Source: JAAYTY01 sp964569245 (GTDB taxonomy: Bacteria > Fermentibacterota > Fermentibacteria > Fermentibacterales > Fermentibacteraceae). From it: a stretch of 64,000 bases of DNA. A model generated the notes under the pieces. It did not search any database. It was not told the origin of the DNA and saw only the letters and a program-made list of their open reading frames with translations. Shown here one piece after another: positions 43,693 through 53,054 of the stretch. The position numbers and the translations under genes are program-made. The stretch's first letter is position 1. Each line of letters begins with the position of its first letter. The stretch covers positions 4,415 through 68,414 of the forward strand of contig CAZMTK010000012.1 in assembly GCA_964569245.1 (NCBI GenBank). The letters are read 5' to 3'.

Positions 43693-44163
43693 ATGAGAGG
43701 ATTCGCACAGGCAGCAGGGCTCGCCGCATCTCTCGCGGTGACCTTCACCGCGGCGCTGGTCGGCTCGAGCTTCCCGGTGGACTCGTGGTATGCAGGCCTC
43801 GAGAAGCCCTCCTGGAACCCTCCGAGCTGGGTTTTCGGGCCGGTATGGACTCTGCTGTACATCCTGATGGCCGTGGCGGCGTGGCTCGTCTGGAGGAAGG
43901 GGGGCTTCGGGGGCGCTGCGCTTCCTCTGGCGCTGTACCTGGCCCAGCTCGCTCTGAACGCGGCCTGGTCTTGGCTCTTCTTCGGCGCTCACAGGATCGG
44001 GCTGGCGCTGGCCGACATCGTGGCGCTCCTGACCCTGATAATCGCAATCGCAGTCATGTTCCGCAGGGTGCTGCCGCTCGCGGGATGGTTCATGGCCCCT
44101 TACGCCGCCTGGGTGGCCTTCGCGACCGTGCTGAACTTCACACTGTGGAGGCTGAATGGCTGA
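43693..44163 (+). CDS. TspO/MBR-family tryptophan-rich membrane protein
   Basis: A 156-residue protein with five hydrophobic helices. It has the TspO signature WYAGLEKPSWNPPSWVFGPVW near residue 32 and the ALNAAWSWLFFG motif near 91, where aromatics bind tetrapyrroles or related ligands. It acts as a membrane sensor or transporter for porphyrins or stress. Its 3' end overlaps the next gene by eight bases. Confidence 0.93.
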   Translation: MRGFAQAAGLAASLAVTFTAALVGSSFPVDSWYAGLEKPSWNPPSWVFGPVWTLLYILMAVAAWLVWRKGGFGGAALPLALYLAQLALNAAWSWLFFGAHRIGLALADIVALLTLIIAIAVMFRRVLPLAGWFMAPYAAWVAFATVLNFTLWRLNG

Positions 44164-44791
44164 CGCAGGCCCGGCCTTCCGGCCCGGCAGCGGGGAGATG
44201 CACCCGCTCAGGGCAGTCGCAGGCATGCTCGTGCCGTGGGCCTCGGTCCTCTTGTTCTGGACGGCCCTCCGCAGCGCATGGGCGACCGTCCTCGCCTACC
44301 ACGCCCTGATGCTGCTGTTCTCCTGGAGGTCGGTTCCCGCAGTGTTCAGGGGCTGGAGCGGCACTGGCTTCATCCTCGCCGCCCCCGTCTTTGCGTCTGT
44401 CGGACCTGTCGCCTGGCTGCTGCTGCCCGAGACGACGGTCGAACCAGTGGGCGGATGGCTCTCTGCATACGGCCTCGCCGGAGTGTCTCTGCTCCTGATG
44501 GCGTTCTACTACGGGCTCGTCCATCCCGTGATCGAGCAGGCGCACTGGAGACTCCTGTGGAGCCGCCCCCGACTGGGGCGGCTGGCGGTCCTCTCGTTCG
44601 CAGGCTATCACGGGCTCGTTCTCTCGACGCTGATGAAGCCGTTCTGGGTTGCGTCCTGCGTCGCAGTACTGGCTGCGACCGGCTTCTTCTGGAGGTGGGT
44701 GGACAGGAGGACGGGCGGCGGCCTGTTGCCGGCTGTCACGCAGGCGCTGGCCGATTCGGGGATGATCCTCGCAGCCTTGCTGAGAGCCTGA
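44156..44791 (+). CDS. CPBP-like membrane protein
   Basis: A 211-residue protein with about six hydrophobic segments. The FAGYHGLVL element near residue 163 resembles CPBP-type intramembrane protease motif 2 (FxxxH), and VHPVIEQAHWRLL near 125 resembles a variant of motif 1 (Glu-Glu changed to Glu-Gln). The third motif is not clear. Proteolytic activity is therefore uncertain. It is translated together with tspO (eight-base overlap). Confidence 0.5.
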   Translation: MADAGPAFRPGSGEMHPLRAVAGMLVPWASVLLFWTALRSAWATVLAYHALMLLFSWRSVPAVFRGWSGTGFILAAPVFASVGPVAWLLLPETTVEPVGGWLSAYGLAGVSLLLMAFYYGLVHPVIEQAHWRLLWSRPRLGRLAVLSFAGYHGLVLSTLMKPFWVASCVAVLAATGFFWRWVDRRTGGGLLPAVTQALADSGMILAALLRA

Positions 44792-44802
44792 TCCGCCCCC
44801 GG

Positions 44803-46281
44803 CTAGGCCCATCCGACCGCAGGGTTGAAGAGCCCCGCCGGGTCTATCGCCCTGCGGACGGCGGACATCCCGGCGATCAGCTCCGGCGGGTGCATCTCTC
44901 CCAGAAGGTGCCCCTTGATCCGCCCCAGTCCGTGCTCGGCGGAGACCGTTCCGCCCTCCCGAACCGCGATCCGCGCGATCTCGAGCATGACACCCTTCGC
45001 TCTCTCCATCTCCTCCGCGTCCCTCGGGATGATGTTGGCGTGCAGGTGCCCCTGGCCGGCATGGCCGAATACGATGCCCTCGAAGCCGCCCTCCTCCATC
45101 ATGCGGGATATCTCGGAGTGGAAGGCGGCGGCCCTGGCGAAGCCCACCGCAGAGTCCGAGCCCAGCTTGCAGATGCCCGGAACGGCTTCGGCCCTCCGCG
45201 CAATCTCCCTGTTCACCATCTCGGGAAGCTGGTGGCGGAAGCGGCGTATCCGGGTGTTCCCCCGCTCGTCCATGCCCGCCCAGACCCGGTTCTCCGGCAT
45301 GCCCAGCTCTCGCGAAATCGAGTCGAGCCTGTCCAGAACCGTGTCCAGTTCGGCGTCCGTGCAGGCGTCTATCCTGGCCATGGCCGCGCACGAGGCGTCC
45401 TCCGGGGGCTGGATTCCGTCCGGCAGGGGATCCCTGCGAACCAGATCCAGGCACTTTTCATCCATCATCTCGAGGGCCCTGAGGCGAAGGCCCGAGCCGT
45501 ACAGCCTGTCCAGCGACGGCCAGAGGAGTTCGGGCGAGCCGGGGAAGAGCACCGCCTCCACCGTGTGGGCTGGCGCCTTCTCCAGCCTGAGTTCGAGCGC
45601 CGTGACAAGGCATAGCGTGCCTTCGGAGCCGAGGAGGAGGTCCAGGAGGTCCATCCCTGGGCGCAGCCGGTATCCCGCGGTGTCCTTGTCCGGGAGGGCC
45701 CGCCGTGGAAACGCGGGGATCCATATGGAACCGAGTATGGGATGCGAGCAGCGGCCCTCGCCGTCGAAGACGTGCTCGCCCCTCCTCGTCCAGATAGCTT
45801 CGCCGCTTGAGAAGACCGCCTCGACGCCCTCTATCCACCGTCTGGTAGAACCGTGCATCAGGCTGTCGGAGCCCGATGCGTCCGTTGCTGCCATGCCTCC
45901 GAGGGTCGCGCCCCATTCGGTGGGATCGGGCGGGAAGAAGAGTCCCTGGCTGGACGACTCGAGGAGCTTCCGAAGGTCGTCCAGCTTCGTGCCGGCCGAC
46001 ACCGTTATCCTGCCGCCCTCCAGCGGCCCCGTTCCCGTCAGGCATTCGGTGGAGAGAACGGCGCCTCCATCGGGCAGCGCGCCGCCTGTCACGCCAGTGC
46101 GCCCTCCCGAGATGGTGAGACCGAGCCCTCTGGCCGCGCACGAGGCCACGTACTCCGAAGCCTCGGCAGTGCTGGACGGCCATGCCGCCTCCTCGCACCA
46201 GGCTCCCCCGAGGTTCGATTCGTCGCGCAGCAGGTCCGCAGCGGCCGCCTCGACCGCGGCCCGGCCGGCTATGCGCCTCAC
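44803..46281 (-). CDS. FAD-linked oxidase, glycolate/D-lactate dehydrogenase type
   Basis: A 492-residue PCMH-type flavoprotein. The FAD domain has ISGGRTGVTGGALPDGG near residue 57 and TEWGATLGGMAATDASGSDSL near 120. The C-terminal cap contains GHAGQGHLHANIIP near 420 and TVSAEHGLGRIKG near 452, as in GlcD/D-lactate dehydrogenases. It oxidises a 2-hydroxy acid and passes electrons on; no GlcE/F partner is adjacent. GTG 46281 has GGAGG six bases upstream. Confidence 0.9.
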   Translation of the reverse strand: MRRIAGRAAVEAAAADLLRDESNLGGAWCEEAAWPSSTAEASEYVASCAARGLGLTISGGRTGVTGGALPDGGAVLSTECLTGTGPLEGGRITVSAGTKLDDLRKLLESSSQGLFFPPDPTEWGATLGGMAATDASGSDSLMHGSTRRWIEGVEAVFSSGEAIWTRRGEHVFDGEGRCSHPILGSIWIPAFPRRALPDKDTAGYRLRPGMDLLDLLLGSEGTLCLVTALELRLEKAPAHTVEAVLFPGSPELLWPSLDRLYGSGLRLRALEMMDEKCLDLVRRDPLPDGIQPPEDASCAAMARIDACTDAELDTVLDRLDSISRELGMPENRVWAGMDERGNTRIRRFRHQLPEMVNREIARRAEAVPGICKLGSDSAVGFARAAAFHSEISRMMEEGGFEGIVFGHAGQGHLHANIIPRDAEEMERAKGVMLEIARIAVREGGTVSAEHGLGRIKGHLLGEMHPPELIAGMSAVRRAIDPAGLFNPAVGWA

Positions 46282-46384
46282 TGGCCACCTCCAGCGCAAG
46301 GTTTGTTGCCGTGGAACTCTCCTGTTATTCTAGAATACCTGTTGTACAGGCCCGGCGCACGGGCGGCCCGGCATGGAGGACGAA

Positions 46385-47632
46385 ATGGGGCGAACCTTCG
46401 CTGAGAAGATTCTGGGACGGGCGGCGGCGAGGGATGTCGCGGCGGGTGATGTCGTACACGTCGAGCCCGACCTGGTGCTCACGCGCTGCGACAGCCGCAG
46501 AGTCATCGAGGAGGCTGGGCGGATCCTGGCTGGAGCGCCTCCATCCAGGCCGGACCGCATGGCTATCGCTCTCGACGGGCGCATCCCCGCGGCGAACCGT
46601 GAAGAGGCCGCCCTGCATCGTGAGATCAGGGAGTTCGCGTCGAAGCATTCGATTCGCGGCTTCTTCGACCTGGGCTCCGGGCTCTGCCATCACGTCGTTC
46701 CGGAGAGCGGTCTCTGCTTCCCGGGAGGGCTGGTTCTCGGCACGGACGAATCGGTGGCCGTCCTGGGCGCCTTCGGTTGCCTGGCCGCCTCGGTCGATGT
46801 CCCTACCGCGGCCGGGCTGTGGGCTGGAGCAAGGTGGGAGGCGAGAGTCCCCGAATCGGTATGCATCAACCTGTACGGGGGGCTCGGCCGCCGCGTGTCG
46901 GCTAAGGATCTCGCAATGGCGCTGCTCAGGGATTCGGCCAGGGGATGGGCCGCCTCCCGTGCAGTCGAGTTCCATGGACCTGGGGTGTCGTCCCTCCGCA
47001 TGTCCGAGAGGATGACGGTGGCGGGAACATGCGCGGCGACGGGTGCGGCTTCCGCCGTCTTCCCTGCCGACGGGCAGACCAGCGAGTTCTTCAGGGACAG
47101 GGGGACGAGCTGCTCGATGGCGGTTTGGAGCGATCACGACGCCGTCTTCGCGTTCCTCCTCGACTTCGACCTCGAGTCCCTCGAGCCGCTGCTGGCGGGG
47201 CCGGACGGCTCGATCCGCCCCGTAGGGGAGATGGCCGGCACGAAGCTCGACCAGGTCCTGCTGGGGACCTGCACGAACGGCAGGCTGGATGATCTGCAGG
47301 CCGCAACCTCGGTGCTCAGGGGCAGGAAGGTTGCCAGAGGCACGAGGCTCCTCGTGGCGCCTGCCTCGAGGGAGACGATGCTGGCGGCCATGAGAACCGG
47401 CTGCCTGCAGGACCTCGTGGAAGCCGGCGCGACGATCCTGCCTCCGGGCAGCGAGCCCTGCCCGGAAGAGGGGCTCGGAGCGCTCGCGCCGGGCGAGACC
47501 TGCCTTTCCACCGGCAGCAGACCATGGAGGGCGGGCGGTCCGGACGGGACTCCGGCCGTCTTCGTGGCCTCTCCGGAAACCGCTGCCGCATCTGCCCTGG
47601 CAGGAGCAGTCACGGATCCGAGGGGCTTCTGA
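46385..47632 (+). CDS. Aconitase/LeuC-fold protein lacking catalytic residues
   Basis: A 415-residue relative of the large subunit of isopropylmalate/homoaconitate dehydratase (HHVVPESGLCFPGGLVLGT near residue 100). The family cluster Cys in GTCTNGRLDDL is kept (Cys296), but the PGCxxC pair is changed to PGSEPC (Ser356, Cys359), the GDSHT/GTDSHT active-site motif reads GTDESV (His replaced by Ser123), and the closing StxNRNF motif reads STGSRPWR. No small subunit gene is adjacent. It is probably not a dehydratase. ATG 46385 has GGAGG at 46375-46379; ATG 46373 is an alternative. Confidence 0.8.
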   Translation: MGRTFAEKILGRAAARDVAAGDVVHVEPDLVLTRCDSRRVIEEAGRILAGAPPSRPDRMAIALDGRIPAANREEAALHREIREFASKHSIRGFFDLGSGLCHHVVPESGLCFPGGLVLGTDESVAVLGAFGCLAASVDVPTAAGLWAGARWEARVPESVCINLYGGLGRRVSAKDLAMALLRDSARGWAASRAVEFHGPGVSSLRMSERMTVAGTCAATGAASAVFPADGQTSEFFRDRGTSCSMAVWSDHDAVFAFLLDFDLESLEPLLAGPDGSIRPVGEMAGTKLDQVLLGTCTNGRLDDLQAATSVLRGRKVARGTRLLVAPASRETMLAAMRTGCLQDLVEAGATILPPGSEPCPEEGLGALAPGETCLSTGSRPWRAGGPDGTPAVFVASPETAAASALAGAVTDPRGF

Positions 47633-47708
47633 ACGATATGGGACCCGGTCCCGGCCCGCGGCAGCACTGCGGGGCGTTACGCGAGTCCTCCGGGAGGGGA
47701 GGGTCGAA

Positions 47709-48341
47709 CTGGTCTCCAGAACGGCTGTGATGCTTCTGGCTGCTGCGGCTCCCGCTGCGGCCGGGCTGGAGGCGGGAGTGGAGGTCTTCGCCTCGAGCCT
47801 CTCGCCTTTCGAGAGCGAATACGACAGCAGATTCCTTACTCCGGGAAGCTCTTGGGGCGTCGGGCTGGAGCTGGACGCCCCTGGTCCGGTGTGCTTCGAC
47901 CTGATGTTCGAGCGCTTCGGCAAGGACGCCGCCGCCGCGACCGACTGGGACGGCGAGGTGTCCGCGTCTCTGGTCTCGGCCATGCCTACTGCGAGGCTTT
48001 CCGTGATGGGCGGGGTGGAGCTCCTGGCAGGGCCCCTCGTCGTCTATGCGGACGGCGAGTACTCCGGAACCGACAACTTCGGGCGCTTCGTGGAAGCCTC
48101 CGGCTCCAGCCTCGGCTTCGGCTTCGGGGCGGGATTGTCCATAGACGTCTGGGGCCCGCTGCATGCGGGCCTGGAGTACAGGCGGGCCTTCATGGACCTC
48201 AAGACGGACTGGGCGGACATAGACGGAGACCGCACCAGAATCTACCCTGCCGCGGAGACGGACCTCGGCTACTCCCAGTTCGGCGCCGTGCTGGGGGTCT
48301 CGGTGGCGGGCGGAGAGAGCTCTCTGCTCTCGCTCCTTTGA
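47709..48341 (+). CDS. Outer-membrane beta-barrel-like protein
   Basis: A 210-residue protein with a signal peptide (RTAVMLLAAAAPAAAG) and a mature part of alternating strands with aromatic girdle residues (LVVYADGEYSG, LHAGLEYRRAF), typical of a small barrel. CTG 47709 is the proposed start: GGAGG (47698-47702) lies six bases before it and it gives the signal peptide a basic N-region (LVSRTAV). GTG 47727 or ATG 47730 lie about 24 bases beyond the ribosome site. The function is unknown. Its stop overlaps the -35 of the tRNA promoter. Confidence 0.65.
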   Translation: MVSRTAVMLLAAAAPAAAGLEAGVEVFASSLSPFESEYDSRFLTPGSSWGVGLELDAPGPVCFDLMFERFGKDAAAATDWDGEVSASLVSAMPTARLSVMGGVELLAGPLVVYADGEYSGTDNFGRFVEASGSSLGFGFGAGLSIDVWGPLHAGLEYRRAFMDLKTDWADIDGDRTRIYPAAETDLGYSQFGAVLGVSVAGGESSLLSLL

Positions 48342-48365
48342 CCGGGCTCCAGTGTTGGCTATAAT
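48338..48365 (+). promoter_or_regulatory. Promoter of tRNA-Thr
   Basis: TTGACC (48338-48343) and TATAAT (48360-48365) separated by 16 bp lie 18 bases before the tRNA. The TGA stop of the barrel gene is within the -35 hexamer. Near-consensus sigma-70 elements. Confidence 0.85.
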
Positions 48366-48383
48366 CGCGAACCTGCTGGATGA

Positions 48384-48459
48384 GCCGGCGTAGCTCAGTC
48401 GGCAGAGCAGCGCACTCGTAATGCGCAGGTCATCGGTTCGATTCCGATCGCCGGCTCCA
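48384..48459 (+). tRNA. tRNA-Thr (anticodon CGT)
   Basis: Acceptor GCCGGCG pairs with CGCCGGC, followed by TCCA with CCA encoded. The anticodon stem GCGCA/TGCGC encloses loop CTCGTAA, giving anticodon CGT (48417-48419) for threonine ACG. D-loop (GGCAG) and T-arm (GGTTCGATTCC) are canonical. Length 76. Confidence 0.97.
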
Positions 48460-48482
48460 CGAGAACCGGGTGGTTTTCCGAC

Positions 48483-49826
48483 ATGCAGAATCCGATCATA
48501 AGCGGCTCCGGCATCAGGGGCGTCTTCGGCTCCTCCCTCACCGTAGAGAGCGCCCTGCGCTTCTCTTCCGCGTTCGGCGCCCTGTGCGGCGGCGGTGCCG
48601 TGGTGGTGGGGCGCGACACGCGCTCTTCCGGGCCTGCGGTCGAATCCGCCGTCGTGGCGGGGCTCTGCGCGGTGGGCTGCCATCCGGTCCTCCTCGGCGT
48701 GGCCCCCACTCCCACGATCCAGCTCGAAGTGATCCATTCCGGCGCGAGGGGCGGCATAGCCGTCACCTCCAGCCACAATCCCGGAGAGTGGAACGCCCTC
48801 AAGCTGATAGGCTCGGACGGCGTCTTCCTCAGGGCAGAGGCTCGGAACAGGCTCCTGGCCTCGCTGGAGGTCGGCAGCGTCCTCGCCGACTATCGGACGG
48901 TCGGAAGGCCTGCAGTGTCGAGCGGCGCAGTGGAGAGGCACGCCAGGCTCGCCGCCTCCCTGCCTCTGGTGCTCCCCGGGCGGCGGCTCCGTGCTGTGCT
49001 GGACACGGCCGGCGGTACGGGAGGTCTGCTGGGCCCCCCGCTCATGGAGCACCTCGGAGTCGACTGGACCGTGATCAACGACGGCATGCGCCCTGACGGA
49101 TCCTTCCCCCGGGTGGCCGAGCCCACCGCGGAGAACCTCGACGACCTCTGCCGGGCTGTCGTCGAGCGGGGCGCCGACCTGGGCTTCGCCTTCGACCCCG
49201 ACGGCGACAGGCTCGCGCTGGTTGACGAGAATGGGCGCGCCGTGGGCGAGGAGTACACCGTCGCACTGGTTCTGGACTTCGTTCTCTCACGCAGGCCGGG
49301 CCCCGCGGTGGTGAACCTCTCCACCTCCATGCTGTCGCAGGAAGCCGCCGAGAGGCACGGCTGCCCCCTCTACAGGAGCCCTGTGGGCGAGGTGAGCGTG
49401 GTTGAGGAGATGGAGCGGAGAGGGGCCACGATCGGGGGCGAGGGCAACGGCGGAGTCATCGACGCTGAATGCCATCCAGGAAGGGACAGCGCGGTAGCCA
49501 TGGCATACGTGGTGTCTGCGCTGAGGCAGTCTGGCTCGACTCTCTCGGAGCTCGTGGATTCGTTTCCCCGGTTCTTCATGGTCAAGAGGCGGCTCGTTGC
49601 CGAAAGACCCTTCTCCTCGATCGCGGAGGCGCTCGCGGGGGAGTTCGGGGCGCCCGACGACGGAAGGGACGGGCTCTGGTACGCAAGACCGGGGGGATGG
49701 ATGCACGTCAGGCCGTCGGGAACCGAGCCGGTCGTGAGATACATTGCAGAGAACAGGAATCCCGGGGTTCCCGGGGCTGACTTCGCCAGAGTCGAGAGGA
49801 TCGTGTCGGGCAGATGTGCGGAATAG
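48483..49826 (+). CDS. glmM: Phosphoglucosamine mutase (GlmM type)
   Basis: A 447-residue alpha-D-phosphohexomutase with the phosphoserine loop VTSSHNPGEWNALK near residue 95, metal loop FDPDGDRLAL near 238, sugar loop GEGNGGVI near 320 and phosphate loop RPSGTEP near 421. It interconverts glucosamine-6- and 1-phosphate. Overlap with glmS (13 bases) supports GlmM rather than a phosphomannomutase. Confidence 0.9.
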   Translation: MQNPIISGSGIRGVFGSSLTVESALRFSSAFGALCGGGAVVVGRDTRSSGPAVESAVVAGLCAVGCHPVLLGVAPTPTIQLEVIHSGARGGIAVTSSHNPGEWNALKLIGSDGVFLRAEARNRLLASLEVGSVLADYRTVGRPAVSSGAVERHARLAASLPLVLPGRRLRAVLDTAGGTGGLLGPPLMEHLGVDWTVINDGMRPDGSFPRVAEPTAENLDDLCRAVVERGADLGFAFDPDGDRLALVDENGRAVGEEYTVALVLDFVLSRRPGPAVVNLSTSMLSQEAAERHGCPLYRSPVGEVSVVEEMERRGATIGGEGNGGVIDAECHPGRDSAVAMAYVVSALRQSGSTLSELVDSFPRFFMVKRRLVAERPFSSIAEALAGEFGAPDDGRDGLWYARPGGWMHVRPSGTEPVVRYIAENRNPGVPGADFARVERIVSGRCAE

Positions 49827-51646
49827 TCGGATACATCGGCAGGAGGCCGGCCCTGGAGATACTGGTGTCCGGCCTGAAGAGGCTCGAATACCGAGGATAC
49901 GACTCGGCCGGCTATGCCCTCCAGACGCAGGAGGGCCTCTTCGTGAGGAGATGCAGGGGGCGCGTCAGCGAGCTGGAGGCGATGGACCCGGGTTCTTCGG
50001 CCTCCGCTACCGTCGGACTCGCCCATACCAGATGGGCCACCCACGGCGAGCCCTCAGAGCGCAACGCCCATCCCCAGCTCGACCAGTCCGGGACGATCGC
50101 CGTCGTCCACAACGGCATCATCGAGAACTACAAGGCCCTGAAGCGCGAGCTTGAGCGCATGGGCGTCGTCTTCACGTCAGACACGGACACCGAGGTCATC
50201 GCCCAGCTCGTGGGAGTCGAGAAGGCCGCCGGCAGGAGCCTCTTCGAGGCGGTGAGAAACGCGCTGTCGAAGGTGCGGGGGACGTACGGGATAGCGGTGC
50301 TCTCGGCGGACGAGCCGGGCACGATGATCGCGGCCCGCCACGGCAGCCCGCTGGTGGTCGGAATAGGCGACGGCGAGTACCTCGTGGCCAGCGACGTGGC
50401 CGCTGTCATCGCACACACCCGCGAAGTCATCTATCTCGACGAGGGCGAGGTGGTGAGCGTCACAAGGTCCGGTCTCGAGACGGACAACCTCGAGAGCATA
50501 CTCAGAGATCGCGTCGAAACGGTGGAGTGCAGCATCGCCGACCTCGAGAAGAACGGCTACCCGCACTTCATGCTCAAGGAGATCTTTTCCCAGCCCGAAT
50601 CCCTGACCAACGCCTTCCGCGGCAGGATCGACCTGGACGAGGGCACGGCCCATCTCGGCGGCCTCGGGCTGACCCCCGTGGACATGGCCGCCATAACGAG
50701 GATCATCATCACGGCATGCGGCACATCGTGGCACGCCGCCCTGATAGGCAAGTACATCATCGAGTCCCTGTCGAGAATCCCCGTGGACGTGGAGTACGCC
50801 TCCGAGTTCAGGTACCGCGACCCTGTCATCGATCCGGGCACTGTCATGTTCGTCATCAGCCAGAGCGGTGAGACGGCGGACACGCTGGCCGCCCTGAGGC
50901 TGGCGAAGGCAAGGGGATGCAGGGTGTTCGGAATCGTGAACGTGGTAGGCTCCACGATCGCCCGCGAGACGGATTCAGGCGTCTACATCCACGCCGGTCC
51001 CGAGATCGGCGTGGCTTCGACAAAGGCGTTCACATCCCAGGTCATGGTGCTCGCCCTGATCGCGATGGCCTTCGGCAGGTCGCGCGGATGTATCTCCAGG
51101 AGCCAGGGGCTGGAGCTTGCGCACGAGCTGAACGGCATACCGGAAAAGGTGACGAGGATACTCTCCGGCTCGGACAGGATCGCCGCCTTGGCGAAGGAGT
51201 TCACCTACGCGAGGCATTTCCTGTACCTGGGCAGGGGATACAACTACCCGGTGGCTCTCGAAGGCGCTCTGAAGCTCAAGGAGATATCCTACATCCACGC
51301 GGAGGGATACCCCGCGGCTGAGATGAAGCACGGCCCGATAGCCCTCATAGACGACGAGATGCCCGTTCTTGTGATCGCGGTCAGGGATGCGGCCTACGAC
51401 AAGATCCTCTCGAACATATCCGAGGTCAGGGCCAGGAGGGGGAGGGTGATCGCCGTGGCCACCGAGGGCGACGATGAGATAACCTCCGTCTGCGAGAGCG
51501 CCCTCTGGGTTCCCTCGGCTCCCGACCAGCTCATGCCGCTTCTCACCGTGATTCCGCTCCAGCTCCTCGCATACCACATCGCCGTTGCGCGCGGGTGCGA
51601 CGTTGACAAGCCTCGGAATCTCGCCAAGAGCGTCACCGTGGAGTAG
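49814..51646 (+). CDS. glmS: Glutamine-fructose-6-phosphate aminotransferase
   Basis: A 610-residue GlmS. After Met removal Cys1 (MCGIVGYIG) is the glutaminase nucleophile; TRWATHGEPSERNAHPQ is near residue 75. The isomerase half has two SIS domains with TACGTSWHAAL near 302 and SQSGETADTLAAL near 350, and ends in the expected KSVTVE. It makes glucosamine-6-phosphate for peptidoglycan and LPS together with glmM. Confidence 0.97.
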   Translation: MCGIVGYIGRRPALEILVSGLKRLEYRGYDSAGYALQTQEGLFVRRCRGRVSELEAMDPGSSASATVGLAHTRWATHGEPSERNAHPQLDQSGTIAVVHNGIIENYKALKRELERMGVVFTSDTDTEVIAQLVGVEKAAGRSLFEAVRNALSKVRGTYGIAVLSADEPGTMIAARHGSPLVVGIGDGEYLVASDVAAVIAHTREVIYLDEGEVVSVTRSGLETDNLESILRDRVETVECSIADLEKNGYPHFMLKEIFSQPESLTNAFRGRIDLDEGTAHLGGLGLTPVDMAAITRIIITACGTSWHAALIGKYIIESLSRIPVDVEYASEFRYRDPVIDPGTVMFVISQSGETADTLAALRLAKARGCRVFGIVNVVGSTIARETDSGVYIHAGPEIGVASTKAFTSQVMVLALIAMAFGRSRGCISRSQGLELAHELNGIPEKVTRILSGSDRIAALAKEFTYARHFLYLGRGYNYPVALEGALKLKEISYIHAEGYPAAEMKHGPIALIDDEMPVLVIAVRDAAYDKILSNISEVRARRGRVIAVATEGDDEITSVCESALWVPSAPDQLMPLLTVIPLQLLAYHIAVARGCDVDKPRNLAKSVTVE

Positions 51647-51656
51647 GAGGGTTCGC

Positions 51657-52571
51657 TTGCGGAAGGCCGCCCAGCAGGCCAGGCTCTTCCTGCGGTTCTT
51701 CCTGAGGAGGCTCTACAACCGCTGGACCTGCGACAATGTCTACTTCTCGGCGGCGGCGATCGCGTTCAACTTCATGGTCACCATCCTTCCGCTGGGCCTC
51801 CTGCTGGTCACGTTCACCGGCTTCGCCTTCCGCGGAAGCGAGGAAGTAAGGTCCGCCCTGCAGGAGTGGGTCGAGGGCGCCGGCCCCCTGGTGCCCCCCG
51901 ATCTGGTGTACGAGCTGGAGCAGGTGTTCTTCTCCGGGTCGGGGATCACCGGCGTGATAGGACTGCTGAGCCTCTTCTGGCTCGTCAGCCGCCTTTTCGG
52001 AACCATCCGCACCGCGCTGGACAGGATCTTCGACGTCCCGTCGGGGCGGAACCCGATTCTCGCCAAGCTCTATGACATGCTCCTCACCGCTGGCGTCACC
52101 GTCTGCTTCCTCGCGGCGTTCTTCATGACAACGGTGTCCTCGATCGTGCGGGACTCCACCCTCGGGCGAATAGCGGCGGGATGGCCCGTCGTCGGCAGCC
52201 TCATCGGAACCGGTTCCGCGAAGCTGATCGGGTCCGTATTCGTCGTGCTGCTGCTGTTCACGCTCTTCTGGGCGGCGCCCAACAGGCGTGTCTCGATGAG
52301 ACAGGCCGTCACCTCGACCCTGCTCGCGACCATGCTGTGCGGGCTGGGCACGAAGCTCTACATCTTCTCGATAAGCAGGCCCGACTGGGGAGTGGTCTAT
52401 GGCTCGCTGGCCGCGATCATGGGCACCCTCCTCTGGCTGTATCTGATCTGCGTCATACTGCTGGCCTCGGCAGAGGTGACCCAGATCATGCACGAGTGGC
52501 TGAGGATGCGGCGTTCGCTTGGGAGGGGCGTGGGGGAGATTCCCCAGTGGCACGACAAGGTCGCCGAGTAG
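51657..52571 (+). CDS. YihY/BrkB-family inner-membrane protein
   Basis: A 304-residue protein with six hydrophobic segments and the family pattern FSAAAIAFNFMVTILPLGLLL near residue 35, LFWLVSRLFGTIRTALDRIF near 105 and YGSLAAIMGTLLWLYL near 250. The family is of unresolved function despite an old ribonuclease BN label. TTG 51657 has AGGAGG (51645-51650) six bases upstream. It follows glmS by ten bases and may be in its operon. Confidence 0.92.
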   Translation: MRKAAQQARLFLRFFLRRLYNRWTCDNVYFSAAAIAFNFMVTILPLGLLLVTFTGFAFRGSEEVRSALQEWVEGAGPLVPPDLVYELEQVFFSGSGITGVIGLLSLFWLVSRLFGTIRTALDRIFDVPSGRNPILAKLYDMLLTAGVTVCFLAAFFMTTVSSIVRDSTLGRIAAGWPVVGSLIGTGSAKLIGSVFVVLLLFTLFWAAPNRRVSMRQAVTSTLLATMLCGLGTKLYIFSISRPDWGVVYGSLAAIMGTLLWLYLICVILLASAEVTQIMHEWLRMRRSLGRGVGEIPQWHDKVAE

Positions 52572-52679
52572 GGTTCGGTCGGTCCGGAGGATGCCGGCCC
52601 CGTTCCTCGCCCTTCCAGTGGAGGCTCGGCCCCGCAAGCAGGGCCTCAGATCCCGGACGACGCAACCCGCCAGGAGAGA

Positions 52680-53054
52680 TGTGCGCGGCGTGTCCCGCCA
52701 GGAGCACCAGGCCCTCGGCGCTGTGCAGCCTGCGGCCGGTGAAGAGCAGCGGGATCATGAGCAGCACGAGGGCGATCATGATCCAGCAGCCGCGGAGCAA
52801 GTCGCCCTGCGCGCTGACGGGCTTCAGAGCGCCTGATGCCCCCAGGACTCCCTGCACGTTGAATACGTCGGGTACCATGAGGTTGCCGACAGTGAAACAA
52901 GGCTGGCGACGAATCGCCGCCACGACGGATGTCGCCAGCTCCGGGTGGCTGGTTCCAGCGAACGCCAGCGTGAGGCCGATGAGCGCTTCGCTTGCACCGA
53001 TCGTGCGAGCACCGCAGCGTTCCCGACCGGCATGCGCACTCCTTCAGGGAGCAT
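52680..53054 (-). pseudogene. Relic of a Ca/Na (CaCA) antiporter gene
   Basis: Minus-strand translation of this interval gives the C-terminal half-repeat of a calcium/cation antiporter: TIGASEALIGLTLAFAGTSHPELATSVVAAIR, then VGNLMVPDVFNVQGVLGASGAL and a hydrophobic helix WIMIALVLLMIPLLF. A one-base shift near 53000-53006 separates this from an upstream GNAAVLARS fragment, and the N-terminal half is missing. The conserved GNIVGSNIFN motif is altered (GNLMVPDVFN). The rest of the 675-base interval between yihY and the YchF-like gene holds nothing recognisable. Confidence 0.75.
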
